Assembly: GCA_037783545.1 (NCBI GenBank)
Contig: JBBELK010000631.1
Span: 1-64,000 of the forward strand
DNA: 64,000 nt
DNA from: Henricia sp. BOLD:AAB3569
Lineage: Eukaryota; Echinodermata; Asteroidea; Spinulosida; Echinasteridae
Reading direction: 5' to 3'
The notes beneath the pieces were generated by a model that did not search any database, was not told the origin of the DNA, and saw nothing but the letters and a program-made list of their open reading frames with translations. This document shows, in pieces, positions 10,601 through 23,100 of this stretch. The translations under genes were made by a program, and so were the position numbers. Each line of letters begins with the position of its first letter. Position 1 is the stretch's first letter.

Positions 10601-12451
10601 TGATTGCAGGCATTCGAATGTAACGCGCGCAGATTGTAAACACTGTGCATGCATGTGATACATGTACTCGGTAATGCTGGCCGTTGTCCGCGTCGACGAT
10701 TGGCTGCTATCTAAAGCATACTGGGGAATCCGTTCCATTACATTCGTCAGCATGCATCCCTGTTATTAATGTGAACAACTGCGGAGTAAATAAGGTTCGT
10801 CGTTTGAAAGTTTGGTAGGAATGGGACAGTCATAAGGAACGGAACCCAATACAATTTCTGGAAAGTATAGAAATCGTTTCTTTTTGGCATAACATGACCG
10901 AATTGATTAAATTACATCAAAATGACTCGGACGTGAGTTGGCTCAAGACAACAGCCGGCTCACTCTACAGATTTGCGTGTTTTTCCTCAGGGTATTGTTA
11001 CGTCGCTTTGCAGAGTGGAAATTCCCTGATATCTCAGGATGGATTTTGCCCAGACTTTTTTTTTCTAGGGATACCATTTACATGTATACTAACAGTGCTG
11101 AAATTAAACATGTACACTGTAGCTGGTGATGGGTTTACATCCCTCCGAGTCTACACCAGGAGTAACTCATCAACTACACGCTGAAATTGGTTTTTATGCC
11201 TTACAGGTGCTCTATTCTCACTGACTGGTACAACAGAAAGTTTGGCCACCCTGTTTGGGCCGTTCCTGATGGGGTTAATTTATCAAGGCACGCTAAACAC
11301 GTTCCCATTGACAGTGTTCATTGTTATGATAGGAATAACGCTCATCACGATGGTTATTGTTGGGTAAGTGAATTAAGAATGTGGCGTATATTTTTGTGTG
11401 GTATTTTTTTATAAGGGTGAATTTACAATGAACCTTTTTTCGTGTAAATTTGACGCAAATTACTTTCAGAAAAGGCTTTGTGGAGGAAATTTGAGCAAAA
11501 TTGGGCACTGGAAAACCACAGAATCAACTTTGGTGTAATGCGTTTGGGGATTTTTTTTTCAGTACATTTTTGTTCCACTCCAAATTCCCTCCATGCCGCT
11601 TTTTCTCAAAACGACGCGTGTCAAATTTGCACGCCAGAATGTTCAGTGTGCAACAGTACAGTGCTACTTGTTTCGGCACAGATTTTTATCTTTGCCACTT
11701 TAAGGGGAGTCCCAAGATCACCTTGGGCCTATAATCTTAACCATGCCTCTCATTGCGCTCAACATTTGTAGTATACTAATTCCTCTTAAACCATCTTGTG
11801 GGGTACCGTGGCTGAGTGGTTAGGGCCATTGACTCGCAATCATGGGTGAAAACTTGGGGTTGCGGGTTCGAATCCGGCTGCGGTACCTGTGCCCTTGGGC
11901 AAGGCACTCAACCACACTTGCTCCATCCTTCGGAAGGATGAAAAGCCGTTGGTCCAATGTGTTAGATAATGGTAACGCACTCTAAAGATCCCAGAGCATT
12001 CTTTCGTAAAGAGCAAGGTGTCTCTGGCCATTTCTAATTCTTCATGGGTTTCCTCACGCTTGCGAGTGACAGTGCAATGAGCACTATTGAGGAGTTTGGT
12101 ATGAATACCAGAACAAAAAAATAATAATAATAATAATAAAGCGGTTTCACGCTGTCACGGGTCACTAAACATCTCCTGTGTTTGTCCTCCAGAAGGGAAG
12201 AGAACAATAGAGCCTCGTGCTTTTCTGCTAACGGCCAAGTGGGTTTCTACACGTGGCTCACGTTGTTCTGTCCCCGATCTGGAGGACAAACACCGGAGCA
12301 TTTAGTGACCCATGACAGCGTGAAACCGCCCTATATTGAATGTTTCAAAATGTCTTCCGTTTGTTGTAGAGTGCTGATGGTTTTAGAGAACCAAAATGAA
12401 CTGGAGTATGAAAAACTGGAAGGGGTGAATGAAGACGAAGGAGATTCTTAA
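4650..12451 (+). CDS. SLC46-family (proton-coupled folate transporter-like) MFS transporter, complete
   Basis: Five coding exons: 4650-5757, 8037-8168, 9164-9247, 11207-11363, 12370-12451; total 1563 nt, 520 aa. All introns are GT-AG and phases agree (1,1,1,2). Seen: acidic cytosolic N-terminus, VEPALLLVMISMGLTG helix 1, a glycosylation-type loop (NITGG), MFS motif SDKIGRK after helix 2 (about residue 150), a long charged central loop (about 280-310), and C-terminal helices in exons 2-4 carrying the family-typical segment SKIIEPDLQGALFS. The acidic tail NEDEGDS follows. Human SLC46 members are about 460 aa, so this one has longer N- and C-termini. Family members carry folates and other organic anions or muropeptides; the substrate here is not known. 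Introns hold many MITEs, a SINE-type tail and two copies of an unnamed repeat. A closely similar paralog lies divergently at 362-1471. Confidence 0.92.
5825..6325. mobile_element. MITE with ACCATGCACGGACACC ends (copy 1)
   Basis: Lies in SLC46 intron 1, 68 bp after the donor. Left end ACCATGCACGGACACC is inverted at the right end (GTCCGTGCATGGT). A shorter related copy is at 44027-44180. Confidence 0.75.
6776..6993. mobile_element. MITE with CTTCCCACTTGCACTTTTGTC ends
   Basis: Ends CTTCCCACTTGCACTTTTG and the inverse, plus further inverted pairing inside (AATGTTGCATTTCT against AGAAAAGCAACATTT). Intronic, no coding capacity. Confidence 0.75.
7144..7383. mobile_element. MITE, GGGGCCAATTTCAT family (copy 1)
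   Basis: About 240 bp, ends GGGGCCAATTTCATAAAGC and its inverse GCTTTATGAAATTGGCCCC, with inner pairing of AAATTTGTTTGCTTTATAAA arms. Copies at 18652-18889 and 20968-21243 show it is a dispersed family. Confidence 0.88.
7572..7703. mobile_element. Small palindromic MITE with CACTGCAAAAACT ends
   Basis: About 132 bp with ends CACTGCAAAAACT and AGTTTTTGCAGTG, and internal repeats of the GGTGTTAA type in both orientations. Lies in SLC46 intron 1. Confidence 0.8.
8382..8727. mobile_element. Long-hairpin MITE in SLC46 intron 2
   Basis: About 346 bp. GGGCAATTCCAGGAAATTT at the left end is inverted at the right end, and pairing continues through CTTGTAATGCTTCA and GGAAGTGTAATTCCTGAAAA to a short loop. 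The whole element could fold back. Confidence 0.88.
8840..9090 (+). repeat. SINE/LINE-type 3' tail with ATT repeat
   Basis: Contains GTGAAGCGCTTTGAGG, then GGCGCTGTTATAAAT and an (ATT)n run ending about 9090. This GCGCTTTGAG...TATAAAT tail is common at 3' ends of marine-invertebrate SINEs and LINEs. The 5' boundary is uncertain. SLC46 exon 3 begins 74 bp downstream. Confidence 0.6.
9279..9716. mobile_element. MITE with TGGGTCTGTCCACAGTAATG ends
   Basis: About 438 bp in SLC46 intron 3. The ends TGGGTCTGTCCACAGTAATG and its inverse extend to about 29 bp. An inner inverted pair flanks CAAATTTTCCTATTACG. Confidence 0.88.
9758..10320 (+). repeat. Unnamed interspersed repeat X, copy 1
   Basis: Begins TTGCAACAGTGCCTCTTTAA and runs about 560 bp. 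A diverged second copy follows at 10448-11045, and a third, interrupted one lies at 53588-54443. Shared marks include CGCACGCAGATTGTA, GATTGGCTGCTAT and GCGGAGTAAATAA. No ORF or terminal repeats were recognised, so the class is unknown. Confidence 0.75.
10448..11045 (+). repeat. Unnamed interspersed repeat X, copy 2
   Basis: Starts TCTTGCAACAGTGCCCCTTTAA and parallels copy 1 through the segment ATCTCAGGATG. It lies in the same SLC46 intron about 690 bp after copy 1, so a tandem duplication of the segment is likely. Confidence 0.75.
11799..12140 (+). mobile_element. tRNA-derived SINE
   Basis: Starts with a tRNA-like head GGGTACCGTGGCTGAGTGGTT (A-box region), followed by B-box GGGTTCGAATCCGG, then a unique body and a (AAT)n tail. 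Related copies: 16115-16702 (plus) and a fragment at 59560-59705 (minus). Inserted in SLC46 intron 4. Confidence 0.9.
12141..12330. mobile_element. MITE with GCGGTTTCACGCTGTC ends
   Basis: About 190 bp hairpin abutting the SINE tail: GCGGTTTCACGCTGTCACGG...CCTCCAG at the left is inverted at the right (CTGGAGGACAAACACC...CGTGAAACCGC). Same broad family as 21818-22007, which shares the GTCCTCCAGAT core. Ends 39 bp before the last SLC46 exon. Confidence 0.88.
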
Positions 12452-15400
12452 GATGATGCAGTCATAATAGATGCAGAATGCGGCACATGTTTAGACACGA
12501 TTGGATTGGGCTCTGTGCATTCAAAAAAGAAAGATGAGTCAGTAACATGTATGACTACCTTCTATGGCAAGGCTGATTTCATCAGACGGATTACACTTAC
12601 ATGTGTATGAGGTCCGGGGTTAAATTTTAGGTAAAAATCTACTAGACAACTGGTCTAGTAACAAACATTTTGTCAGACCACTAAGTATTTTACAAGATTA
12701 TTGGTAAAAATAAGTGTTTTTTTATCAATTAATGTAATTTTCCCCCTTTGCCAACCTTACTAGGGAAGAGGTTAGAAATGTCGTTTTGAAACTCCTTCAA
12801 AATGGCCATTTCCCAAAAAAAAATTTCCAGTTAGTTTTATGCCTGTGGTTTAAATTTCAGTGTATTGATGAAACATTGCAACCATTCTCAGTTTTTTATT
12901 TTAATATCGTTTTAATGAGTTAAAGGCCCAGTGGATCATTTGCAATGACCCCAAAAAGTAATCGACGAGTTTACAGGGGAAAAGTTCTGAAAGTAAAGAT
13001 TTAATTAATAGCAACTATCCATTGAAAGGTTTTCGCTCAAAATGATATAATTTTACCAGAAAATAATCCGTAAAGATGAAATTATTTAGATCGTTTGCAA
13101 ACGATTTACTTATTTTTGGTTCCCATGTACGCGGTCCAAAATGCATGGGCGCTGTGTATTCCGTGTGCGTGTTCCAACGCGATGCATTTTTATGGATCGC
13201 GTGCATGACGCAAGCCACATAGTACCCGATCAACTGAGAACGAATATTTGAAACACCCCGCCAAGACCAGGAAAATGCATATGGATTTTCATGGTTTTTT
13301 TAAACGTGGTACATTTGACAAAGCTGAAATTTCTTCGGATGAGTTTGTTGATGTCTTTCTTTTGATTTATAATGGTTTTATTCGCAGAATCGCTCAAAAA
13401 CAGATCATCTACAGGGCCTTTAAACTTGCTGCAAATTGTAGCTTTTTTAGATTATGGTGTTGTTTTTAATCCTTGTGGGATATTAAAATCGGGTGGCAAT
13501 ATTTTAAAAATGGTAAGCGACAAATAAAATACGGTGGGCCACAGACCTTTTTATATACAGTAGTTTGGACTTTGTACAACACTGGGTCGTTTTTGAGGAA
13601 ATGACCCCACTAAAAATAGGCATTTTATTTTGTTGGTTTAATCATGGAGGAAGGTTTCCTTCCTCCATGGTTTAATATCTATGGTGATTAGACACAATAC
13701 CAAATTTGCTCAGTTGCACATCTATCTAACAATGAGAAACACATTGGGTTCATCGGGAAACCTAAGGGAGTATCTGTATACCACTGTCTTATAGCTCAGC
13801 TGGTAGAGCATCTGTATGATTTTTCTCTCATCCTTTTTTGTTGTTTTATGGTGATTAGCACCATTCCAAAATAGTGTTCATTTTAGCATTGGGGGCATTT
13901 TGTAGTATGGACAGGTGTATTAGAGTCTAACTTCAGTCCCACTATTTTATAAAACATGTAATTGTTTTTCTTCTTTTATTTAACTGTAAAATATAGGTAT
14001 TGTATGTTGTGCTTGTACATTGTGTATAATGTAAGCATTTTATGCACTGTGTTTGCTTACTTTTTAAACAAATTTTTTTTATTAAAAAGGTGAAGGTTTA
14101 CAGTGGAATCAATGTCTGTATGTATGGTCAGTAAAATTTAAATTAATTTCGCTGCGGGGTTGTATATCTGCTGCACCTCCAGTGTGCAACACTGCATTAA
14201 TACAGCGTTTGTCATGTGTTTCCCAAATTGGTATTAGGTACACACAATATTGTGTATTTTACTTTGCTGTTAAAGCCGGGAGGAGCAAGATTTAAAGTTA
14301 CATTGTCCATAGTTATCAGCAATTTAATTGTTTTTTTTTTACAAAAAAAAAGCATCATATTTTGCATTTTGGACATTGGTAACCCTGTGAAAAATGCCAT
14401 TTATATACGGCCATAATTCAAAATATTGACAGTAATTGTTCGTTAACTAAATGTGGTAGATTTTTCTTCTTTGATGTCTCATTTGAAAGCGAACAACTTG
14501 TTTACCAAAAAATATCAATTCGCACCACCTTTTTTTTAGCCTGGGTTTGCGTACATGTATATAGATAGATGCATTTTCCTACACTCAATTTTAATAAAGA
14601 AAAAAATAATGGTAAACAGTACTTGGGGTTTCTTAAAACCAAATTTTATTTACAGTAAACAAAACTTCTTAAGCTATGCACTTAATGATTTCTTTAAAGT
14701 AGTGTATTTTTTTGTAAGAAATAAAAAGCACAAGTATAATTTTACACAAAATATCACTTTGCTGCCAGAAATTCATTAACAATGTGTTGCGCCCTTATGC
14801 TACAACTTGGGTCAAGAGATACATAAACCCATTGCTTTTTTTAAATATATGAAATCCATACATAACATATGATACAATTTTCAAGCTTCTAATAAGTGAT
14901 ACATTAACTTTTTTTTATTATTATAGTGTCCCAGTTACTTACGACACTCTCTGCTTAAAATATGACCACAAATTTTCAGTAATGGACTGTGGCCCGTGAT
15001 TATAGGGGGCAGCATCATTTTCTTCAATATTTTGTTTTCCGATTCCTGAAAAATACAAAAAACCATAAAGGCTTATAATTTGTTCCATGGTATTGTATAG
15101 GAGTTTGGTGTCCCGGGTTACCTACGCCAATGGAAATTGCATTAACCTTGGTGCCATATCTACACACAAACATTAAATTTAAGTGGCATTTGTTCAAATA
15201 AAAATAATTATTTTCTACTGGGAAACCACTTTCAATCTTAAAAAGCATGTCACACTTTTGGACCCCTAATTTTGGGAATTACCCATATACAGTGGCCACA
15301 TATTGAAATTTTAAGAAAGGCTTGAATCGCAAACAAGTTATTGAAAAATGGAGGGAAAAAAGATAAAATTCATCTCAATATGAAGTGCTAATATTGCACA

Positions 15401-16114
15401 AATGTTGATTAATGCGACATATCTAGTTGCAAATAAAATATTCCGACTTGTTTGTGCAAATAATCATTTTGAGAGTGAATAAACAAAACGTGGGCATTTT
15501 GCCAAAAGTTACTCATTCGAATATAATACACACACATGTATTTTGAAAAGACTGCTTGGGTCAATACGCGAGGACACTAGTTTTACAGTGTGACATTCAA
15601 ATATAAGCATAGTTCCGACCGGGAAATTTAAAATATAGCCAATAAACAAAATAGCCATTTTTCCTGTAACACGCACCAACCTAGAAAATCATGCATAATC
15701 TTTATATGTTACATGTAATAAAGAAATATTACGCCTACCTAACAAAACAAATTTGTGAAACCTAATTTTGACCAATCTCAAAGTTGCTCACTTGTTTTTT
15801 AATCCACAATGCCTGGTTTATAAATTCAGACATTCCAAACGAAACCAGTAAATGTACCAACCCACCAAAAATATTTTTTTTATGTAATATAAAACGCAGC
15901 TTTCTTTTTCTTGGCCTATAAGGCTGATAGCCAACGATTTTGTCATTTTGAAGCTAAATACACATTTTTTGCAGCCACACACGTGTACTTTTTATTCAGT
16001 GCTAAATTATAGATTTTTGCTTTTGTCAACCGCTCAACTTTATTTTAAAAAGTAGCCATTTGGCCAGCAACTTACAGCTTGAACTCCAGCCAAATGTGAA
16101 CTATACCCATGTTG
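12452..16114. other. Gene-free AT-rich intergenic stretch
   Basis: No coding exon, SINE or clear inverted-repeat element recognised. It begins with the SLC46 3' UTR. 13795-13815 resembles the 5' half of a tRNA (TAGCTCAGCTGGTAGAGC) but lacks a second half. Confidence 0.6.
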
Positions 16115-16702
16115 TGGGGTACCGTGGCCGAATGGTTTGGGTAACTGACTTGCAACACTCGGGTGAAAACTTGCCTGGGGTTACGGGTTTGATACCCGGC
16201 TGTGGTACCTGTGCCCTTGAGCAAGGCACTTAAACACCCTTGCTCCATCCTTTGGAAGGGATGTAAAGCCGTTGGTCAATTGTTTTGTGTAATGCACTTA
16301 AAAGATCCCAGAGCACTCTTTCATGAAGAGTAAGGGGATTCCCCATTGTCTCTTGCCGCCAGCTGCCAATGGCGCCACCCACCTATGTATATCGATGTTT
16401 AGGTGGAACCTCACCCCCCGGCTGTGGTACCTGTGCCCTTGAGCAAGGCACTCAACCACACTTGCTCCATCCTGTGGAAGGGATGTAAACCCGTTGGTCC
16501 AGTGTGTTAGGTAACAGTAACAAACTTTAAAAATCCCAGAACATTCTTTCGTGAAGAGCAAGGGGTTTCCCTGGTGTCTCTGGCCATTTCTAAATTCTAA
16601 TTCTTCATGGGTTTCCTCTCGCTTACGAGTGACAGTGCAATGGGCACTTTAGAGGAATCCCTGGTATGAATACCAGAATGAAATAATAATAATAATAATA
16701 AC
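16115..16702 (+). mobile_element. tRNA-derived SINE with duplicated body
   Basis: Same family as 11799-12140: head GGGTACCGTGGCCGAATGG, B-box-like GGGTTTGATACCCGG, tail (AAT)n at about 16683-16700. The body from GGCTGTGGTACCTGTGCCC is present twice (from about 16198 and again from about 16420), so the copy is internally duplicated or two SINEs are joined. Confidence 0.85.
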
Positions 16703-17057
16703 ATACTTGTAAGAACTCTGGATGCCGCAATAAGGCGACATTTCAGGAAGACTCTCCCCGGGGACCACAGAAATTTCGGCAAGAGTCACTCAAATTGACA
16801 CCTTATTTTTTTACCCAAAGCTTCCAAAAATGGTTACAGACCTAAGAGAATTGGTTCTAGACCTAATAAAAATGGTTCTCGATTTTAAAAAAAAGGATTT
16901 TTGAACTAAAAAAATGATTTAAAAAAAACCAAATATTTGGGCGACACCGAGCGTATCGCCCTAATATAGCTTTTTTACACACAAATTGTCGCCCTATCCT
17001 AGCATCCATAGTTTTTGTAAGCTTCATGCAATCCAGCCTACGGGCTGCGAAATGAAG

Positions 17058-17063
17058 TTTATT
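17058..17063 (-). terminator. Candidate poly(A) signal for ALKBH3
   Basis: TTTATT on the plus strand, read as AATAAA on the minus strand, 84 bp past the ALKBH3 stop codon. Confidence 0.5.
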
Positions 17064-17146
17064 AAACCCATTAAAAAAAATTAAACTGAGAAAAAGAGTC
17101 TAGTTTGAAAATGCCTTATCTAGGCACGGCAGTGCAAAATGTTGCG

Positions 17147-20100
17147 CTATTTTGGTTGGTACGGCCTGTGAAATCTGTCGTCTGGGTAAATGTTGCGAAA
17201 CGTCAAGTTGATACGCATCTCTTTCTCATGGTACTCCTTCGGAACTTGGTGCTGGAAAACAAATGTGACATCCAATGAATAACTGACATTTATGAAACAT
17301 TTGAAGAGCTTAATCGCTGTATATATCCATTTTTGGCATTTGGAGAAAATGGCCATTTTATATTGCAACTATAAGCATTACACCTAATGGCAAATTTCAA
17401 TAAGTAAAACAGTTTTTGTGGGATATAACACAGTTTGCGGAAGGTATTGTTACGTTATCTCGCTTGCGTGTTAATGTCTCATGCAAAGTTCATCCCCTAA
17501 TCCTACCTGCCAATCATCCTGTGTGTATCCCATCATTAGCAAGAGTGAGCCATTGGTTAAGGGTATCTTCAGCTTATCGCTGTATGAATAATCAAAGTCG
17601 TACGGGTTGCAGTCCTGGACAAGAGAGGGCAAACAGTAAAGATATACATGTAGTCCATTCACTTTACACAGGCTGCAATGTCACCAGCAAGTGCCAATTT
17701 GGGCTGCCACTAGCACTGCACAAATCACAATGAGCAATACCGCCGAATAGACTTGCTACTAGTCCGTGTTTTCACCATGGCCTGCATTCACCAAAACATG
17801 CGTGTGATGTTACGTGCCTCAATATCATTATTCTGCTCTATTTTCTGGGAGGTTGTGGGTTCGAGTCTCACCCAAGCTTAGAAATTGTTACCGTGTGCAT
17901 ACTCTTGCATTACTTTTCAACATAGTCACCCCTAACTTCAACGCACTTGGTGTACCAATGTTCAAGCATTGCTGTCCCATCCTAGTCCTCCAAATACTCC
18001 TTGACAGCATGGATGACTTCATTATTGCTCCCAAAATGGTGACTTCAAAAGTGGGATTTCAGTTTAGGAAACAGATAGAAGTCAGACGGTGCCAGGTCAG
18101 GTGAGTAAGGCCCGCTTCAAACGTCGCGCTTATGCCGTGTCAAATTAAATTCAACTTGATTTTTTAAATTCGACACGGCACAAGCACAACGTTTGAAGCC
18201 ATTTGGCTCGGCAAAATGAATTCGGCACGGCAGAAACATTTAGCTCGACAGGGTCTGCCGTGCTAACTCAATTTAGTGCAGCACTAGCACGGCTCGGCTT
18301 CAAACGTCGTGCTTCTGCCGTGTCGAATTTAATTCCAGTTCGAAGTTGGTCCGCAATTTTGTTCACAACTAGGAATGCGCATGCTCGCAGCAAAAACAAG
18401 TGCAAATATTGTCCATGTGAAGAAAACAGGAGATTTGCAATATTTAATTTGAATGTGGAAACTAAAAGGTTGGTGTAATCACTGCACTGCTTTATGGAAC
18501 CGGATAAATTAGTTTACAAAATATCCTTGAAAATATACGGATAGAAAGTGCAAAATTTAACAATGGTATAAAATGAGAAAAATATGACAAATTATGAGTT
18601 ATAAAAATCTCAACACCCATGGAAAAAATTGGGCGGGTCAAAATGTGATCTGGGGCCAATTTCATCAAGCTGTTTAGCAGGCAAATTTGCTTAATTCAAA
18701 ATTTGTTTGCTTTATAAAAACGGGCAATAGTCAAAATTTATATGTCAACTTGTGTTTTTAGCAAAAATAGCAGAACACCAGTTGTAATACACATTATGTA
18801 AGATTGTGAATGAAAACCCATTTTTATAAAGCAAACGAATTTTGGATAAAGCAAATTGTTCTGCTAAACAGCTTTATAAAATTGGCTCCTGGAAACACTC
18901 CTTTAAGACATGTTAACCTATTTTAAAATTTCAATCCACTCCAAAAAAGATAAAAATTTAAGGTCTACCTTGGGCGGTTTCTTGCGCATTTCAAACATCC
19001 TCGTCTCCCCCAGAGAGAGCGATGCAATTTTAGGCTGGTCTCGCAGTCCGTACTCATCATCGCTATGCCACGCCACTCCATCCTTCCCACTTCGATACTT
19101 GTTGGCCAACACTGAGTTGAACGTCATTGACATTTCCTCTTCAATTTTCTCTTTTAGCTTGGTCAGTGTAGGAGGCCACTGAAAGAACAAAAAGAGATGC
19201 CAGACAAAGTTCAATTGTATTCCTTGTTAAATTTACATTCTGCTGACGTCTCTAGAATTTGTGTACCGTTCAAAAACCTCTAAAAGAATCGGTAGACTAC
19301 CTGCAGCGGCGTAGCTAGGGTTCTCTCCATAGGGGGGCGACTGGGGGAGCTGGACGTGTCTGTGGGAGGGCGGCAGTGTAATACCAAAACATTTCGCTAG
19401 TCCATGCGAGCGCCGGCGTGGGGGTGGGGTTCCTCTGGTGCCCTTTTAACCCCCACCCAGATTTCTTTTTCAATTTTGTACATATTACATTCACGCCATC
19501 GTACTTTACACCAGAGAAACAGCACTTTATACAGTTTTCTTTGGAAACAATTAAAAATTAAACAAAAATAAAATAAAATAAAAAATAAACAATGAAAGTT
19601 CTATGGGGAAAGCCATGCCACGATATTTTTCTCCGTTTGCAAAATTTCCAGTAGGGAGGGCAACTTTTCTTGGGGGGGGAGGGGGCAAAAGGGGCGTGCC
19701 GTAAATAATATTGTGTGCCAATATTTTCTGTTGTTTTTTCTCAAAATGAACAGTAGTAATGTCTTCCTGAACAAATAATCTCTCAAATGCAACAAAGATT
19801 GTGCATGAAGTTATTTAGCATCTCAGTGACTCATCTCAGTGACTCATCTCAGTGACTCTTTTCAGTGACTCTTACATGCATACCTCTTCTTTGGCCTCCA
19901 TTCTCATGCGAGAGTACGCATATGGATGCTCCCCATACCAACACACCATGCGCGGCTCCTTGTATTCTTCTCCTAAATGAGTATACAAACAAAATACTTA
20001 TCAAAACATGCACTAATATACTACGTATACTTAGGCCCCCAAAAAAATGTTTGGTTTCTGGTTTGCGACGTGCGTCGATTTCAAGCATGCACGTCAATCC

Positions 20101-23100
20101 TTTTTTTCCTTCTGCGGCAGCTAAAACAGCGCCCTCTATTGCCGCACCGCCTCACATTTTCTACACTGATCGCCATCCTGTAGACTAAGTAGGGAATGGG
20201 AACAAGTCTATATGTATTTTCCCGGGCAGCTCAACCTCATACTCAGGGCAATAGATTCGGACGATGCTGATATCGAATGAGAACGAATGATAGTGAGTAT
20301 GAGGTTGTTTAATCAGCTGAACTTCGAACAAGCGACTATAGTTGTCTAGAGTCCCTCGAACAACGGAGATAGTCCCTTGAACAACAGGTCATTTCCGTTG
20401 TTCGAGGGACTCTTGTCGACTATAGTCACTTGATCGAACTTGCTCAATGGCAGCTAGTTCCCACATGACACAAGAATGACAATGAAGGAATTGTGATTGT
20501 GAATTAGAGCGTGTCTGAGCTGAGCTGAACACTGAAATGTGCCACTTATTTACGTGTTTGTTTGTGGAGTGAAAACTGTCAGACCATTCGGTTTTAGTTT
20601 ACTAAAAAGCAAAATAGTCAAAAACAGCTGGTCTGTACAATCCAAACTTGGGGGAAGAGGGAGGGAAAAAAAATGCCAGACCAAGAAAAAGGTTCCGTAA
20701 TGAAGGAGTTAGTGTAAGTTTGAAAATACCCACCAGCTCTATTTGTAGTCCACTGCTGTATCCAGTCGATTTCTGTTTGAAGATTAAGGAAGGCTTCATC
20801 TGCTTCCTCCTCACTCAGAAAGTTTGTCTTTAGCATCACTCTGCCGAAGAAAATCAAGATAAATACAGCAAATACAGCAAACCTTTGAATCTTTGTAACA
20901 CTAAAGTCAAGACCAGGCTGTCCAAGATTAGACCAAGACTAAGACTAACAGTCCGAGACCAAGACCAGGGCCCAATTTCATAGAGCTGTTTAAGCGCTAG
21001 CTGAAAACATGTGCTTACTGTAGCAGAAACGTTGTGCTAACGTTAAGGCTATTTCACGGCCGCGGCGTGCTTAAGCATGCGCGCGCTTAGAAACCGCTAT
21101 TGTTGCGTCACTATCTTAAGCAAAATTTAGCTTTGCGGTCAAGGCAGGTTTTCAGTTGCTTACCGTTAACAATGTCTGTGAAGAAGCCTGACGCTCGGTT
21201 AACGGAAAATGGGCTGTTAAACAGCTCTATGAAATTGGGCCCTGGTAGTCTGGGACAAAGACCAGGCAGTCCGAGACCAAGACCAAGACCAGGCAGTCCT
21301 GAAACTCGACCAAAAATGTGAAAATCTGCTCCAGGCCAGCCAATGATGTCAGTTTTATTCAGCGTTTCAATTTGTTTGTAGCTGTGGGAGGATGAGGTTA
21401 ATTTCCTGCACCAATGGGTCATTATGTTTGTTGCATCATTAGATATTGTCAAGAATGTCAGATTAACGTTTCGGCAGAGCGTGAATCGCTGACTTACTCT
21501 GATTTGCCGGAGGGTTCTTTACTGATGACATGCTCACCGTCTTCCCTGGAAAGGTTTCAAAACAGATTAAAAAGAGTCTAGAAACAGTATGTTTTATGTT
21601 GATATTTCACATGTTTTAAATATTTTAAATACAAGTATTTTTTAGGATGTCTTTCATTATTGATAATTATTGCTGGTTCTGATAAAAGCTGTGTTATGCC
21701 CCAACTATGTCAACGGTTTAACTTTATTTTGTTAAGGTTTAAATTTCCTAACAATAAGTTAGAGCTGGTCTAAGTATTGCTGGGAAATATTTTTGGGAAA
21801 GCCTTATAAGTTGGCACAATAGGGCGCTTTCACAGGGGGTCAAAAGGTTACAGGTCACTATTGCTTGTCCTCCAGATTGGGAGAGCTACATGCTTTTCTG
21901 CTAGCAGTCACGAGCATTTACCCACATGGCTCTACTGTTTTCTCCCGATCTGGAGGACAAGCAATAGTGACCCGTGACCTTTTGACCCCCTGTGAAAGCG
22001 CCCTATTGGGTCATAACAAATTTTGTATTTTCTGCATCCATAACGATCAGAATCGCTGGGTATTTCTTGGAATCGCCAAGATAATGGGTATCAATTCTTC
22101 CAAAAGATGGAATTGCAAATTCGATTTCCAACTTGGAATACATTCTAATGGACTCTAGACAGGATTGGCCCAAGCCTAATTTCAACTACACTACCGTACT
22201 CACAATAAGTACATGTAGGGATATCAGTGTGGTTCAGTTTTGAAATTTGTCTTTCAAATGACTGTTTTCACCTGTTCCTGTAACAGGTGTGTCTGTCATA
22301 CAGATACAATTGTCTTATCATATACAAAATCATTCAAGTGGAATGCATACCCTCAATAAAATATCTGTGTACACCCCACAAAGTGTAACTTTTAATATCG
22401 TAAATATTAAATCTTACTCGATCCATTTCGGTTCCGTCGGCATTCGTACATCGACTGGGTGCTCTGGGGCCATGAAGACGACCTCATGCACATCTTGTGG
22501 CTGCTCGAAGTTCCTTTGCTCTGGGAGATACTGTTGTGGAACAGCCTCCTCCAAAAAAGGCGTGCCTTGTTGCGGTTGGACCGTGGGATAGGGCTTGGAT
22601 TGTTCTTGAAAATGAGATCCGCTGCGTGGATTCCTTGCGCCCCAAGCATTGCTTGAAGAATCGGACCTTCCCGTCCCCCTCCCCACGCCCCTTCCAGTGC
22701 CCCTCCCCCTTCCCCTCCCCGAAACATCAGGTGCCCATCCTCCTTGGATTCGTGATGATCGCTTGTTGCTGGTTCCCGCGTGTTTCTGAGGTAAAATTAG
22801 AGACAAAAAATGCACAAACTCTTGTAAATACCTCACCAACCAGCAAGACTACCAGCAAAAAAAGGGATGTTCTTTAAGATTATCATTTGAAGAGCTCTCT
22901 GAATGTGAACTTAGGGTAGTGGCTGATTGCTAAAGGGTAGTGGCTGATTGCTAAAGAGTAGTAGCCATAAGTAAAGGGTACTGGCACCATCACTCTTTTA
23001 CACTTTGCAGAAAACCCTGGCTTTATTTAGTACATGTATGTACTTTCCTTTTCCCAAAAATTCTCAAAACTCTTTACAATTGGGTCATTCCACAGTAAAG

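Noticed and set aside
13786-13820. tRNA-like TAGCTCAGCTGGTAGAGC
   Set aside because: Only the D-arm half is present; there is no anticodon arm, B box or acceptor stem afterwards.
17416-17733. Plus-strand 105-codon frame
   Set aside because: Shadow of the ALKBH3 exon on the minus strand.
17855-17880. B-box-like GGTTCGAGTCTCACCC
   Set aside because: No A box or cloverleaf around it; more likely a tRNA-derived repeat scrap.
22407-22727. Alternative minus-strand frames over ALKBH3 exon 2
   Set aside because: Only the frame with the Gly-Arg stretch joins in phase to both neighbouring exons.
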